Shown piece by piece: positions 1-11,667 of a DNA stretch of 64,000 nt. Under the pieces are notes generated by a model. It had not been told where the DNA came from. It ran no database searches and saw only the letters and a program-made list of their open reading frames with translations. Both the position numbers and the translations under genes were made by a program. This stretch comes from Burkholderia sp. SRS-46. Its GTDB lineage: Bacteria; Pseudomonadota; Gammaproteobacteria; Burkholderiales; Burkholderiaceae. Position 1 is the stretch's first letter, and every line of letters begins with the position of its first letter. The DNA lies in assembly GCF_004343775.1 (NCBI RefSeq), contig NZ_PTXL01000003.1:496001-560000 (forward strand). The letters are read 5' to 3'.

Positions 1-391
1 CCGCACCGAGGATCGTGACGATCCATTTCATCACGCCGAGGTAGTACAGCACCGCGATCAGCGCGGTGACGAAGATGATCATCGGCAGCACGCGCAGGCC
101 GAACACGAAGCCGCCGTCGCCGAACAGCTGGAACATCCGGCTGTCGACCAGCCCGCCGAACACGAACGCGATGCCGTGGTTGCCCATGTCGAGCACGCGA
201 TTGACGCCGTTCGCGGCCGCCGCGAGCGCCGCGCGGCCCGACGGCACGAACAGCACGAGCGCACCGATCGCGAGCTGCGTGCACAGCGCGGCGATCATCG
301 TGCGGCCGCGCACCGCGCGCCGGTTGTTCGACAGCAGATACGCGACCAGCAGCAGGAACAGCATGCCCAACAGACTGCGCAGAATATCCAC
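1..391 (-). CDS. nupC: NupC-type concentrative nucleoside transporter, 3' part missing
   Basis: This is the N-terminal 130 residues of a concentrative nucleoside transporter, an inner-membrane symporter that imports nucleosides with protons or sodium. The gene runs off the window start, so the rest is not visible. The start is GTG at 391, about 6 bases behind a GAGAGAGG ribosome site. The protein opens with a hydrophobic helix (residues about 3-18), then shows SNNRRAV and a second helix with LCTQLAIGALV, followed by a re-entrant loop containing FGGLVDS and a helix with LPMIIFVTALIAVLYY. This order is characteristic of the CNT family. It lies downstream of a purine nucleoside permease gene and tsx on the same strand, so the three probably form one nucleoside uptake unit. 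Confidence 0.85.
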   Translation of the reverse strand, partial: MDILRSLLGMLFLLLVAYLLSNNRRAVRGRTMIAALCTQLAIGALVLFVPSGRAALAAAANGVNRVLDMGNHGIAFVFGGLVDSRMFQLFGDGGFVFGLRVLPMIIFVTALIAVLYYLGVMKWIVTILGA

Positions 392-490
392 GTTAAGCCT
401 CTCTCGATGTTGGAAGGCGCTCGCGCCGAGCGGCCCGTGATGCGTGCGCGCCGCGCGCGACACCTGCCGGCGCGGCGCGCGTGCCTGCCG

Positions 491-1537
491 TCACTCGGCC
501 GGCACGCCGTGCTTCCAGTGCCCCCAGTCCTTCACGATCGCGTTCACGAGCGGCGAACCGGCGAGATAAAGATTGTCGAGCGCCGGCACGAACCCGCCCT
601 GGCTCTGGTAGTCGAGCAGGTTGGCGACGTCCGACCCGCCCTCCGGCGGGCGGTCGAAGTCCGAGCCCGAACGCAGCACGGCCACGCGCTGCGGATCGGC
701 CAGCCCCGCCGCCGCCGCGCGCTTGATCACTTCGAAGGTCGCGTTGTCTTCCTGCTGCGTCGTGCAATACACGCCCTTGCCGTCGGTCAGCAGGCGCGTC
801 CAGTCACGCGCGCGCTGGCCGAGCGCGGTGCCCGAGAACCACGTATCGCTCGCCAGCGTGTCGCACTGGATCACGGCCGGGCGCTGGTTGGCGGGTGCGT
901 TCGGATATTTCGCGCGATGTGCGGCCGCCTCCGCGCTGTCGTGCAGCGTCACGTCGCGCGACAACGACAGCGCCTTTTGCAGCAGCGCCTCGTTCAGCTG
1001 GAACACCTCGGTGCGGTAGTCGAGCGGCGGCTTCTCGTTCTCGCTCTTCGTGTTGATGCCCAGGTAGCCCGACTTCCAGCCGGCCGGAATCTCGCGCGCG
1101 TCGAGTTCCCACTGGATGCCGAAGTCGACCAGGTAACGCGCCCACGCCGCCGAGCCCAGCGTGCCCTGCGCCGGATCGATGCCGGCGATGCCCGTGATCA
1201 GGAAGTAGGTTTTGCGCAAGTCGAACTGACGCGAGTAGACGAGCGCGGCCATCGACGCCGCCGCGTTCGCGTGGCCCATCCCGGTCGTCAGCACGCAGAC
1301 GTCGTCACGCGTGCAGCTCACCGCCGGATAGTCGGGCGACAGGCCCGGCACCGCGACGCGCTGCAGCGGCCCGAGGCGATCGAGCCACGCCTTGCCTTCC
1401 GGCCCGAACATCGTGATGACGAGCACCTTGACAGCGCGCGGCCGACGCGCGCTGTCGCCCGCCGCCTGCGCGGTGCTCGCGAACATGCCCGCGAGCACCA
1501 TGAGCCACAACAGTTTCAGCCATTGTTTCTTGAACAT
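491..1537 (-). CDS. periplasmic purine nucleoside permease (NUP family)
   Basis: 348-residue protein of the purine nucleoside permease family, described first in fungi and common in Burkholderia beside nucleoside transporters. Residues 1-25 form a signal peptide (KK, hydrophobic core, AQA cleavage site), so the bacterial protein should be periplasmic. The body has the nucleoside-phosphorylase-like features VLVITMFGPEGKAW, TTGMGHANAAAS and FLITGIAGIDP, and later VLRSGSDFDRP. Full length for the family. The gene lies 62 bases after the tsx stop and 99 bases before nupC, which supports one transcript. Whether it transports or cleaves purine nucleosides cannot be decided from sequence; in the periplasm it may bind or process nucleosides entering through Tsx. 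Confidence 0.8.
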   Translation of the reverse strand: MFKKQWLKLLWLMVLAGMFASTAQAAGDSARRPRAVKVLVITMFGPEGKAWLDRLGPLQRVAVPGLSPDYPAVSCTRDDVCVLTTGMGHANAAASMAALVYSRQFDLRKTYFLITGIAGIDPAQGTLGSAAWARYLVDFGIQWELDAREIPAGWKSGYLGINTKSENEKPPLDYRTEVFQLNEALLQKALSLSRDVTLHDSAEAAAHRAKYPNAPANQRPAVIQCDTLASDTWFSGTALGQRARDWTRLLTDGKGVYCTTQQEDNATFEVIKRAAAAGLADPQRVAVLRSGSDFDRPPEGGSDVANLLDYQSQGGFVPALDNLYLAGSPLVNAIVKDWGHWKHGVPAE

Positions 1538-1599
1538 GAATCCCTCGTATGGATGGTTCTTGTGATGATGCGCGAATCATGCTGCATGCGGCTTCGGCC

Positions 1600-2598
1600 T
1601 CAGAACTGATAGCCGACGCTCGCGTAATAGCCCCAGCCGGTCGAGCGGTTGCGGAACGGCCCGTCGCCGAAATTCAGCTCGGTCCCGTTCCACTGGCCGC
1701 CGTTGTGAAAATAGCGGGCCGCGGTCCAGAAGCGCCAGTGCCTGAACGAATAGATCAGTACGTTCGTCGCGACGAACGCCGTGTCGGTGCGCGCGTCGCC
1801 GCCCGATTCCTCGCGCAGCTTCGAGCCGAAGTCGTAGTTGAAGAAGCCGACATAGGTGAGGTTGCCGCCCTGGAACGTGCCGATCGGGTAGATGTACTTC
1901 ATCTGCGCGCGGTAGCCGTCCCATGAATTCTGGTTCGCGGCGCCGTAGTTCTCCCACTGCCGGCGCAGGTACAGGTTCGCGGACAGCATCAGCTTCGTAT
2001 GTGTGTCGATGTCGGTGCCGAGCCCCGCATACAGCGTGTTCTGGCGTCCCGCCGTGTTGCGCCCGTGGTCGTAGATCCAGTCGAACGCCACGTACCACTC
2101 CTTGAACGGGCCGAAGCCGAGATGCCGGCCGACGAGCTCGTCGATCGACACGCGCGGCTCCTGTTCGCTGAACAGCGGCGAGCCCTTGTTCGAGATGCCG
2201 GTGTCGTAGCCGTTGCCAGCGCCGAACACGCGCGGCACGTCCACGTAGCCGTACAGGTCGAACGGGCCTTTCCTGCCGAAATACTCGTATTCGAGGTAGA
2301 CGTCGTTGGTGGCATGCGGGCCGAAGCGGATGTCCTTCGAGCCGATCACGCCGATGCTCTGGTGAAACCACGTCGACAGATACGGCGACGGCGCGGGCGC
2401 CGGCGGCGGATTCGGCACGACCGCGCCGCTTTCGGCGAGCAGCGGGCCGGGCGACGCCGCATCGGCCTGCGCGGCGCGTGCCGCCGGCGCGGCCAGCATG
2501 GCGGCCGCTACCACCAGCAGCCCGACGCCGATGCACGCCCTCGTTGATGTCGATCGTCTTTTGCACTCAGGTTCATTATTCAGTTCTTCTATGCACAT
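1600..2598 (-). CDS. tsx: Tsx-family nucleoside-specific outer-membrane channel
   Basis: 332-residue outer-membrane beta-barrel of the Tsx/OmpK family, which lets nucleosides cross the outer membrane. The mature part holds the family landmarks: a WFHQSIGVIGSKD-type opening, alternating YLEYEYFGRKGPFDLYGYVD, DEL..R.SLGFGPFKEWY-like segments, and a C-terminal aromatic residue (GYQF) as required for barrel insertion. A proline-rich linker (PNPPPAPAPSP) follows the signal peptide (hydrophobic stretch near residues 23-42 ending in ARAA). I chose the ATG at 2598; the reading frame stays open to 2688, so an upstream start is possible. First gene of the nucleoside uptake unit. An 18-bp palindrome at 2804 lies upstream and resembles the operator in front of the pyrimidine operon. 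Confidence 0.85.
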   Translation of the reverse strand: MCIEELNNEPECKRRSTSTRACIGVGLLVVAAAMLAAPAARAAQADAASPGPLLAESGAVVPNPPPAPAPSPYLSTWFHQSIGVIGSKDIRFGPHATNDVYLEYEYFGRKGPFDLYGYVDVPRVFGAGNGYDTGISNKGSPLFSEQEPRVSIDELVGRHLGFGPFKEWYVAFDWIYDHGRNTAGRQNTLYAGLGTDIDTHTKLMLSANLYLRRQWENYGAANQNSWDGYRAQMKYIYPIGTFQGGNLTYVGFFNYDFGSKLREESGGDARTDTAFVATNVLIYSFRHWRFWTAARYFHNGGQWNGTELNFGDGPFRNRSTGWGYYASVGYQF

Positions 2599-2803
2599 TC
2601 GCCTGATTCCATACGTCCGTATTCTTGTTGTTCGAAGCGCGACGCGCGTGCGCCGGCCATGGCTCGCCGCGCGGGCCGGCTGCCCCACATTCGAGCGCGC
2701 CGCCTGCTTCAGGTGCGTGCGCGCGTCGATGTTGACCAGGCAGTCAGCTTTCGGCGGGTCCTGCGGATAAAACGGGGAGAATCAAGCACAACCCGTGCCA
2801 TGG

Positions 2804-2821
2804 CCTGACCGTTCGGTCAGG
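2804..2821. promoter_or_regulatory. candidate TetR/RutR-type operator upstream of tsx
   Basis: CCTGACCGTTCGGTCAGG is a perfect palindrome with 8-bp arms around TT. It lies in the 352-bp gap between the tsx start and the dihydropyrimidinase stop. It matches 14 of 18 bases of the palindrome at 10365, which sits just beyond the -10 of the pyrimidine operon, and its TGACCG-N2-CGGTCA core resembles the known E. coli RutR site (TGACCA-N2-TGGTCA). It is about 205 bp upstream of the tsx start. The rest of the gap shows no gene. Alternative: it could act partly as a transcription terminator, but no T-run follows it. Confidence 0.5.
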
Positions 2822-2950
2822 ATGCGTACCCGACGCCGTGCGCCTCGCCACGGCCGTGGCCCATTCCGGCCCGGCGACGACGCACGATGGCGAACGCGTG
2901 CGCGATGCATCCCGGCGGCCGGATGCGTTCGCGACACGCGCAGGTGTCGC

Positions 2951-6082
<3,132 letters not shown>

Positions 6083-7390
6083 TCAAGCGGCCTTCGGGTG
6101 CGTCTCCGGCGCCGCGGTGCCTGCACCGGCTTCGACGCGCGACGGGTTGTTAGGATGCGTGGTCCAGTTCGCATAGCTGCCCGAGTCGACGCGTTCCATC
6201 GTGATGCATTGCTCGACCGGGCAGACATGCATGCATAAATTGCACCCGACGCATTCGGCGTCGATCACTTCGAAGTGGCGCACGCCGTCCTTCTCGCACG
6301 TGATCGCCTGGTGCGACGTGTCCTCGCACGCGATATGGCACAGCCCGCACTGGATGCAGCGGTCCTGGTCGATGCGCGCCTTGATGTCGTAGTTCAGGTT
6401 CAGGTACTTCCAGTCGGTGACGTTCGGCACCGCGCGGCCGCGCACGTCGTCGAGCGTCGCGTAGCCTTTGTCGTCCATCCAGTTCGACAGCCCGTCCGCG
6501 AGATCCGACACGATCCGGAAGCCGTAGTGCATCGCCGCCGTGCACACCTGCACGCTGCCGGCGCCGAGCACGATGAACTCGGCCGCATCCCGCCACGACG
6601 AAATGCCGCCGATGCCGGAGATCGGCAGGTTCGGCGTCTCCGGGTCGCGCGCGATCTCCGCGACCATGTTCAGCGCGATCGGCTTCACCGCGGGGCCGCA
6701 GTAGCCGCCGTGCGTGCCCTTGCCGTCGACCGTCGGCATCGGCGCCATCTGGTCGAGATCGACCGCGACGATCGAGTTGATCGTGTTGATCAGCGACACG
6801 CCGTCCGCGCCGCCCTTGTAGGCGGCGCGCGACCCCATCCGGATGTCGCTGATGTTCGGCGTCAGCTTCACGAGGCACGGCAGCTTCGTGCCCTCCTTGA
6901 CCCAGCGCGTGACCATCTCGACATACTCCGGCACCTGCCCGACCGCCGCGCCCATCCCGCGCTCGCTCATGCCGTGCGGGCAGCCGAAGTTGAGTTCGAC
7001 CGCATCGGCGCCGGTGTCCTCGACGAGCGGCAGGATCCACTTCCAGTCGCGTTCGTTGCACGGCACCATCAGCGAGACGATCAGTGCGCGATCCGGCCAG
7101 TCGCGCTTCACCTGGGCGATCTCGCGCAGGTTCACGTCGAGCGGGCGGTCGGTGATCAGCTCGATGTTGTTCAGTCCGGCCATGCGCTGCCCGTTCCACT
7201 GCACCGCGCCATAGCGCGAGCTGACGTTGACGACGTGCGGATCGAGCCCGAGCGTCTTCCAGACGACGCCGCCCCAGCCTGCCTCGAATGCGCGGTTCAC
7301 GTTATAGGCTTTGTCGGTCGGCGGCGCGGACGCGAGCCAGAAGGGATTCGGCGAAGTGATGCCCGCGATGGTGCAGCGAAGGTCGGCCAT
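6083..7390 (-). CDS. preA: NAD-dependent dihydropyrimidine dehydrogenase, subunit PreA
   Basis: 435-residue catalytic subunit of bacterial dihydropyrimidine dehydrogenase, which reduces uracil and thymine to the 5,6-dihydro forms. The first about 320 residues are a dihydroorotate-dehydrogenase-like FMN barrel: SPNPFWLASAPPTDK at the start, the active-site cysteine loop ELNFGCPHGMSERGMG, and SGIGGISSWRDAAEF near the phosphate site. The C-terminus carries two 4Fe-4S clusters, CIQCGLCHIAC and CVGCNLCMHVCP. Start ATG at 7390; the open frame upstream belongs to antisense-like extension into preT. preT lies 68 bases upstream and NCS1 109 bases downstream. Confidence 0.95.
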   Translation of the reverse strand: MADLRCTIAGITSPNPFWLASAPPTDKAYNVNRAFEAGWGGVVWKTLGLDPHVVNVSSRYGAVQWNGQRMAGLNNIELITDRPLDVNLREIAQVKRDWPDRALIVSLMVPCNERDWKWILPLVEDTGADAVELNFGCPHGMSERGMGAAVGQVPEYVEMVTRWVKEGTKLPCLVKLTPNISDIRMGSRAAYKGGADGVSLINTINSIVAVDLDQMAPMPTVDGKGTHGGYCGPAVKPIALNMVAEIARDPETPNLPISGIGGISSWRDAAEFIVLGAGSVQVCTAAMHYGFRIVSDLADGLSNWMDDKGYATLDDVRGRAVPNVTDWKYLNLNYDIKARIDQDRCIQCGLCHIACEDTSHQAITCEKDGVRHFEVIDAECVGCNLCMHVCPVEQCITMERVDSGSYANWTTHPNNPSRVEAGAGTAAPETHPKAA

Positions 7391-7458
7391 GATCGGCTCC
7401 GTGAGTGTGGGGTCGTTGTCGTGATCGGTGGTACGTGCGGCGTGCGTGAGCGGGCGGC

Positions 7459-8796
7459 TCAAGCCGCCCGCGCGGCGCGCCGCGCGAGCGCCGCGTCGAT
7501 CGACGCAGCCGCGACCTTGCCGTCCTGCACCGCCTGCACCGTCAGGTCGACGCCGCCCGTGGCCGCACAGTCGCCGCCCGCCCAGACGTCCGGCAACGTG
7601 GTCTGCCCGTTCGCGTCCACCGCGATCCGGCCGCCGTCGAGCGTCAGCAGCTCGCGCGCGATGCCGGCCGGCACGAGCGTCTGGCCGATCGCCTTGAGCA
7701 CCATGTCCGCGTCGAGCGTGAACCGGTCGCCCGCTGCCGCTTCGAATTCCACGCCGCTCACCTGCCCGTCGCGGCCGAGCAGGCGCACGGGCTTCGCGTG
7801 CGTGACGAGCGTGACGCCGTTCTTCTGCGCGAACTCGCGTTCGGCCCAGGTCGCGCTCATCGTTTCCACGCCGCGCCGATAGACCATCGTGACGCTCGCG
7901 GCGCCGAGCTTGCGGCTCTGCACGGCCGCATCGACCGCCGTATTGCCGCCGCCGATCACCACCACGCGGCGCCCGACCGGCACGTTCTCGAGCGCATCGG
8001 CCTGCCGCACCTGCTCGATGAAGTCGACCGCGTTCATCACGCCGGCGAGCGCTTCGCCGTCGAGCGCGAGCGCGCGCACGCCGGCCAGGCCGATCGCGAG
8101 AAACACCGCGTCGTGCTGTTCGCGCAGCGCGTCGAGCGTGATGTCGCGGCCGAGCGCGGCGCCCGTCTGCAGCGCGATGCCGCCGACCGACAGCAGCCAG
8201 TCGACCTCGCGCTGCGCAAAGTCGTCGACGGTCTTGTAGGCCGCGATCCCGTATTCGTTGAGCCCGCCCGCCTTTGCGCGCGCGTCGAACAGCGTGACGC
8301 GGTGCCCGGCGAGCGCGAGCCGGTGCGCGCACGCGAGCCCGGCCGGCCCGGCGCCGACCACCGCGACGTGGCGCCCGGTGTCGGGGGCACGCCGGAACGA
8401 CACGGCGCCCGACGCCATCGCCCAGTCGGTTGCGTGCCGCTGCAGCGCGCCGATCGCGACCGGCTGCGCATCCTGGTGATTGCGCACGCACGCCCCTTCG
8501 CACAGGATCTCGGTCGGGCACACGCGCGCGCACATGCCGCCGAGCGGGTTCGCCGACAGGATGTCCGTCGCCGCGCCCTTCAGGTTGCCGTTGCCGATCT
8601 TGCGGATGAAGCCGGGAATGTCGATCCGCGTCGGACAGGCCTGCACGCACGGCGCGTCGTAGCAGTAATGGCAGCGGCTCGCGGCCGCCGCCGCGGCAGT
8701 CGGATCGAGCAGCGGCGCGATATCGGCGAACTCGCACGAGAGTTGCGTGGACGACAGGCGGTGCGCGGCGATGTCGCCGGTTTGCTGGGTGGCCAT
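7459..8796 (-). CDS. preT: NAD-dependent dihydropyrimidine dehydrogenase, subunit PreT
   Basis: 445-residue electron-transfer partner of PreA, related to the small subunit of glutamate synthase. The N-terminus has Fe-S cysteine sets CHYCYDAPCVQACP and CARVCPTEILCEGAC (about residues 40-100), followed by an FAD fold (VVGAGPAGLACAHR), an NADH-binding fold (VIGGGNTAVDAAVQSRK) and the terminal FAD contact VWAGGDCAATGGVDLTVQA. It takes electrons from NADH and passes them to PreA. Start ATG at 8796 gives the normal family N-terminus; the longer open frame up to 9039 overlaps the upstream hydrolase gene and was rejected. Confidence 0.95.
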   Translation of the reverse strand: MATQQTGDIAAHRLSSTQLSCEFADIAPLLDPTAAAAAASRCHYCYDAPCVQACPTRIDIPGFIRKIGNGNLKGAATDILSANPLGGMCARVCPTEILCEGACVRNHQDAQPVAIGALQRHATDWAMASGAVSFRRAPDTGRHVAVVGAGPAGLACAHRLALAGHRVTLFDARAKAGGLNEYGIAAYKTVDDFAQREVDWLLSVGGIALQTGAALGRDITLDALREQHDAVFLAIGLAGVRALALDGEALAGVMNAVDFIEQVRQADALENVPVGRRVVVIGGGNTAVDAAVQSRKLGAASVTMVYRRGVETMSATWAEREFAQKNGVTLVTHAKPVRLLGRDGQVSGVEFEAAAGDRFTLDADMVLKAIGQTLVPAGIARELLTLDGGRIAVDANGQTTLPDVWAGGDCAATGGVDLTVQAVQDGKVAAASIDAALARRAARAA

Positions 8797-8923
8797 ACTC
8801 GTTCCTTCGTCAAGGTGAGGACAAAGCCGTGCCTGCCGGCTGCGCTCGCGCGAAGCCGGGACGGCATATTTGTAGCAATGCGTACGATCAGTCGATAAGA
8901 GGATGCCGGCTAAGGCAGCGTCG

Positions 8924-10204
8924 TCATGACGCGGGTTCGCACGCGCGCGCCAGCATCGCGTGCAGCAGCACGTTCGCGCCCGCCTCGATCCATTCGGGCG
9001 TCGCGTCCTCGATCTCGTTGTGGCTGATGCCGTCGACACACGGCACGAACACCATCGACGTCGGCGCGACCTGCGCGAGATAGCACGCGTCGTGGCCCGC
9101 GCCCGACACCATGTCGCGATGCGAATAGCCGAAGCGTTCGGCCGCGGCGCGCACCGCTTTCACGCAGTCGGCGTCGAACGCGACGGGCTTGTAGTAGAAG
9201 ATCTGCTCGAGCTGCGTGTCGAGGCCGATGCCGGCCGCGATGCGCGCGACGCCATCGCGCAGCGCGGCGTCCATTTGCGCGAGCACGGCGTCGTCCGGAT
9301 GCCGGAAGTCGACCGTGAAGAACACGCGGCCCGGAATCACGTTCCGCGAGTTCGGATACACCTGCATCATCCCGACCGTCGCGCAGCCGAACGGCGCGTG
9401 GTCGAGCCCGATCCGGTTGACGAGGTCGACCACGCGCGAGGCGCCCAGCAGCGCATCGCGGCGGCGCGGCATCGGCGTCGGGCCGGCATGCGCCTCCTGC
9501 CCCGTGAACGTGATTTCGTACCAGCGCTGCCCCTGCGCATCGGTGACGACGCCGATCGTCTTCTGCTCGGCCTCGAGAATCGGTCCCTGCTCGATATGCA
9601 GTTCGAACGCCGCGTGCAGCGGCCGGCCACCGCACGGCGCGTCGCCGGCGTAGCCGATGCGCGCGAGCTCGTCGCCGATCGTCTTGCCGTCGACGTCCTT
9701 GCGCGACAGGCCGTATTCGAGCGGGAACACGCCGGCGAACACGCCCGAGGCGACCATCGCGGGCGCGAAGCGCGAGCCCTCCTCGTTGGTCCAGATCACC
9801 ACCTCGACCGGGTGCTCGGTTTCGATCCCGCGATCGTTAAGACTGCGGATCACTTCGAGTCCGCCCAGCACGCCGTAGATGCCGTCGAAGCGGCCGCCCG
9901 TCGGCTGCGAATCCGCATGCGACCCGGTGACGACCGGCGGCGCATCCGCCACGCGGCCCGCACGGCGCATGAACACGTTCCCCATCCGGTCGACCGTCAC
10001 CGTGCAACCGGCTGCTTTCGCCCAGCTGACGATCAGGTCGCGGCCCGCCTTGTCGAGATCGGTGAGGGCGAGGCGACAGACGCCGCCTTTCGGCGTTGCG
10101 CCGATCTTCGCCATCTGCATCAGGCTGTCCCACAAACGCTTGCCGTCGACCTTGATCGACGGGTCGAGTGTTGCCCGCTTCACTGCTTCGGATACCGCGT
10201 TCAT
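8924..10204 (-). CDS. Zn-dependent N-carbamoyl amidohydrolase (beta-ureidopropionase / HyuC-AmaB family)
   Basis: 426-residue M20-type metallohydrolase. In this operon it most likely releases beta-alanine or beta-aminoisobutyrate, CO2 and ammonia from N-carbamoyl-beta-amino acids, the third step of pyrimidine breakdown. Metal and substrate motifs are all present: VTGSHADSQPTGGRFDG (His96, first ligand), WTNEEGSRFAP, ELHIEQGPILE, GQEAHAGPTPMPRRRDAL, and SGAGHDACYLAQ. Start ATG at 10204 follows from the family N-terminus. First gene of the five-gene operon; the next gene, preT, starts 127 bases downstream. Allantoate amidohydrolases share the fold, but the neighbours favour the pyrimidine or hydantoin role. 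Confidence 0.88.
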   Translation of the reverse strand: MNAVSEAVKRATLDPSIKVDGKRLWDSLMQMAKIGATPKGGVCRLALTDLDKAGRDLIVSWAKAAGCTVTVDRMGNVFMRRAGRVADAPPVVTGSHADSQPTGGRFDGIYGVLGGLEVIRSLNDRGIETEHPVEVVIWTNEEGSRFAPAMVASGVFAGVFPLEYGLSRKDVDGKTIGDELARIGYAGDAPCGGRPLHAAFELHIEQGPILEAEQKTIGVVTDAQGQRWYEITFTGQEAHAGPTPMPRRRDALLGASRVVDLVNRIGLDHAPFGCATVGMMQVYPNSRNVIPGRVFFTVDFRHPDDAVLAQMDAALRDGVARIAAGIGLDTQLEQIFYYKPVAFDADCVKAVRAAAERFGYSHRDMVSGAGHDACYLAQVAPTSMVFVPCVDGISHNEIEDATPEWIEAGANVLLHAMLARACEPAS

Positions 10205-10357
10205 GCGCGTTGCTCCTCTGGGTCGGTCATGCTGTCGGTTCGGTCGCTGCCGGTGCACGCGCGGTGTTTCGTGGGGCATGTCCGCACGTGCCAGGTGCAC
10301 GATTCCGGCTCACCGTCGGCGCTCGGCCAGGCACTTCGCCAGGGCCGTCCGCCGCTC

Positions 10358-10382
10358 GTCCAATCCTGTCCGATTGGACAGG
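10358..10382. promoter_or_regulatory. compound operator in the regulator / pyrimidine operon intergenic region
   Basis: Two perfect inverted repeats overlap here: GTCCAATC-6-GATTGGAC (10358-10379) and CCTGTCC-GATT-GGACAGG (10365-10382). The second aligns base by base with the palindrome upstream of tsx at 2804 (14 of 18 identical). Its downstream edge touches the -10 of the minus-strand promoter, so a bound protein would block transcription of the catabolic operon. The divergent TetR gene at 10559 is the obvious candidate to bind it. Confidence 0.6.
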
Positions 10383-10410
10383 TTTTAGGCTAATCTTTCT
10401 GCCAAATCAA
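10382..10410 (-). promoter_or_regulatory. candidate sigma-70 promoter of the pyrimidine catabolic operon
   Basis: Read on the minus strand, TTGATT (10405-10410) and TAAAAC (10382-10387) are separated by 17 bases, each matching 4 of 6 consensus positions. The compound operator begins immediately downstream, which fits repression by a TetR-family protein. The 354-bp gap from 10205 to 10558 otherwise holds only the untranslated leaders of the two divergent transcripts. Confidence 0.45.
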
Positions 10411-10558
10411 CGTCTTTCTTGCGTGGACAGATATAGCGAGAAGCGTGCCACCGCACCGCAGCATGCGCGGTGCACACGCGCATTCGCACGCGTGCCGTCG
10501 CGATGCCGGGCGGCTAGAATGAAGCGCAACGCGGCATGCACGCCGCGCGAGGCCTACG

Positions 10559-11251
10559 ATGAAACGTGACGAAGCGGTAGCGGAAATGACGAAACGCGCA
10601 GAAATGCCCGCGCCTTTGCGGCGACGCAAGGCGCACATCCGCGAATCGAATGAAGCGCATCTGCTCGCGTGCGCCGAAGCCGTGTTCGCGGAACGCGGGC
10701 TCGACGGCGCGAGCACCGCGATGATCGCGGAGCGCGCGGGCCTGCCGAAAGCCAACCTGCATTACTACTTCCCGACGAAGCTGGCGCTGTACCGCCGCGT
10801 GCTCGAGGATCTGTTCGAGGACTGGCATCGGGCCGCCAACACGTTCGAGGGCAGCGACGACCCGGTCGACGCGATCGGCGGCTACGTGCGCGCGAAGATG
10901 GAGCTGTCGCGGCGGCGGCCGCTCGGCTCGAAGGTATGGGCGAACGAAATCATCCAGGGCGCGGAGCATATGCAGGACATCCTCGCGCAGCGCGTCAAAC
11001 CATGGTTCGATACGCGCGTGAAGGTGATCGACGACTGGATCGCGCGCGGGCTGCTCGCACCGATCGACGCGCAGGCATTGATGTACCTGATCTGGGCGAC
11101 GACCCAGCATTACGCGGATTTCGATGCGCAGATCCGTGCGCTGAGCGGAAAGCGGGCGCTCACGCAGAAGGCGTTCGCGGAGAAATCCGAGCAGGTGGTT
11201 CAGCTGGTGATCCGGGCGTGCGGCGCGGTTTCGCCAAATGCGAAGCGTTAG
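10559..11251 (+). CDS. TetR-family regulator, RutR-like
   Basis: 230-residue DNA-binding repressor. The TetR helix-turn-helix spans about residues 32-78 (ACAEAVFAERGLDGAST, IAERAGLPKANLHYYFPTK), and the C-terminal ligand domain with DPVDAIGGYVRAKMELSRRRP, WANEIIQGA and LMYLIWATTQHYADF is of the RutR type, whose E. coli member senses uracil. It is transcribed away from the pyrimidine operon across a region with two overlapping palindromes. It probably represses that operon until pyrimidine is available, and perhaps tsx through the similar site at 2804. Ligand not determined. Confidence 0.85.
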   Translation: MKRDEAVAEMTKRAEMPAPLRRRKAHIRESNEAHLLACAEAVFAERGLDGASTAMIAERAGLPKANLHYYFPTKLALYRRVLEDLFEDWHRAANTFEGSDDPVDAIGGYVRAKMELSRRRPLGSKVWANEIIQGAEHMQDILAQRVKPWFDTRVKVIDDWIARGLLAPIDAQALMYLIWATTQHYADFDAQIRALSGKRALTQKAFAEKSEQVVQLVIRACGAVSPNAKR

Positions 11252-11667
11252 CGCAAAGTCGGCCCGGCAGGGACATTTGTCTGACGTGTGATCGAGATGG
11301 CGGGGCTGTTCGGCATGTGGACACTTCGTGAACCGGTGAAGCTCGCTTCAATGCGGGTCGTTGCATCCACAACGATACATCAAGTCGCGCTACGGACGAG
11401 TCTCGGGTTCAATGCCCGTTCGACACCACGCCGCGATTCAATACTGCCCCTCGCCCACGCCGTCCTCGCGCGCGCGGACCGTATGGTAAGCTCGCGCAGC
11501 AAGTCAGCCTGTCGGTCGCCGCGCCGCGTGATACCGTTTTCGCGGGCCACAGTGCGCCGGTCGCGATCCACCTCGTTTCGATCATTCCCATGCATCGCCC
11601 GCGCCATCCGGAGCAAGCGCTCCGCTGTGCCGCATGGGCCGGCAACCGAATCGTGTTCTCCATTCTC
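11252..11667 (+). other. 416-bp gap, no gene recognised
   Basis: Between the TetR stop and the methyltransferase. No convincing ribosome site, tRNA or terminator is visible. The methyltransferase frame stays open from a second ATG at 11590, so the 3' part of this gap may be coding. Confidence 0.4.

Noticed and set aside
6083..8737. Apparent 884-residue fusion of preT and preA
   Set aside because: The upstream half is the preT region in the wrong frame; preA and preT each start at their own ATG and have normal lengths.
11340..11420. Possible tRNA-like segment with GGTTCAATGCCCG
   Set aside because: A T-arm-like match exists but no acceptor or anticodon stem could be paired around it.
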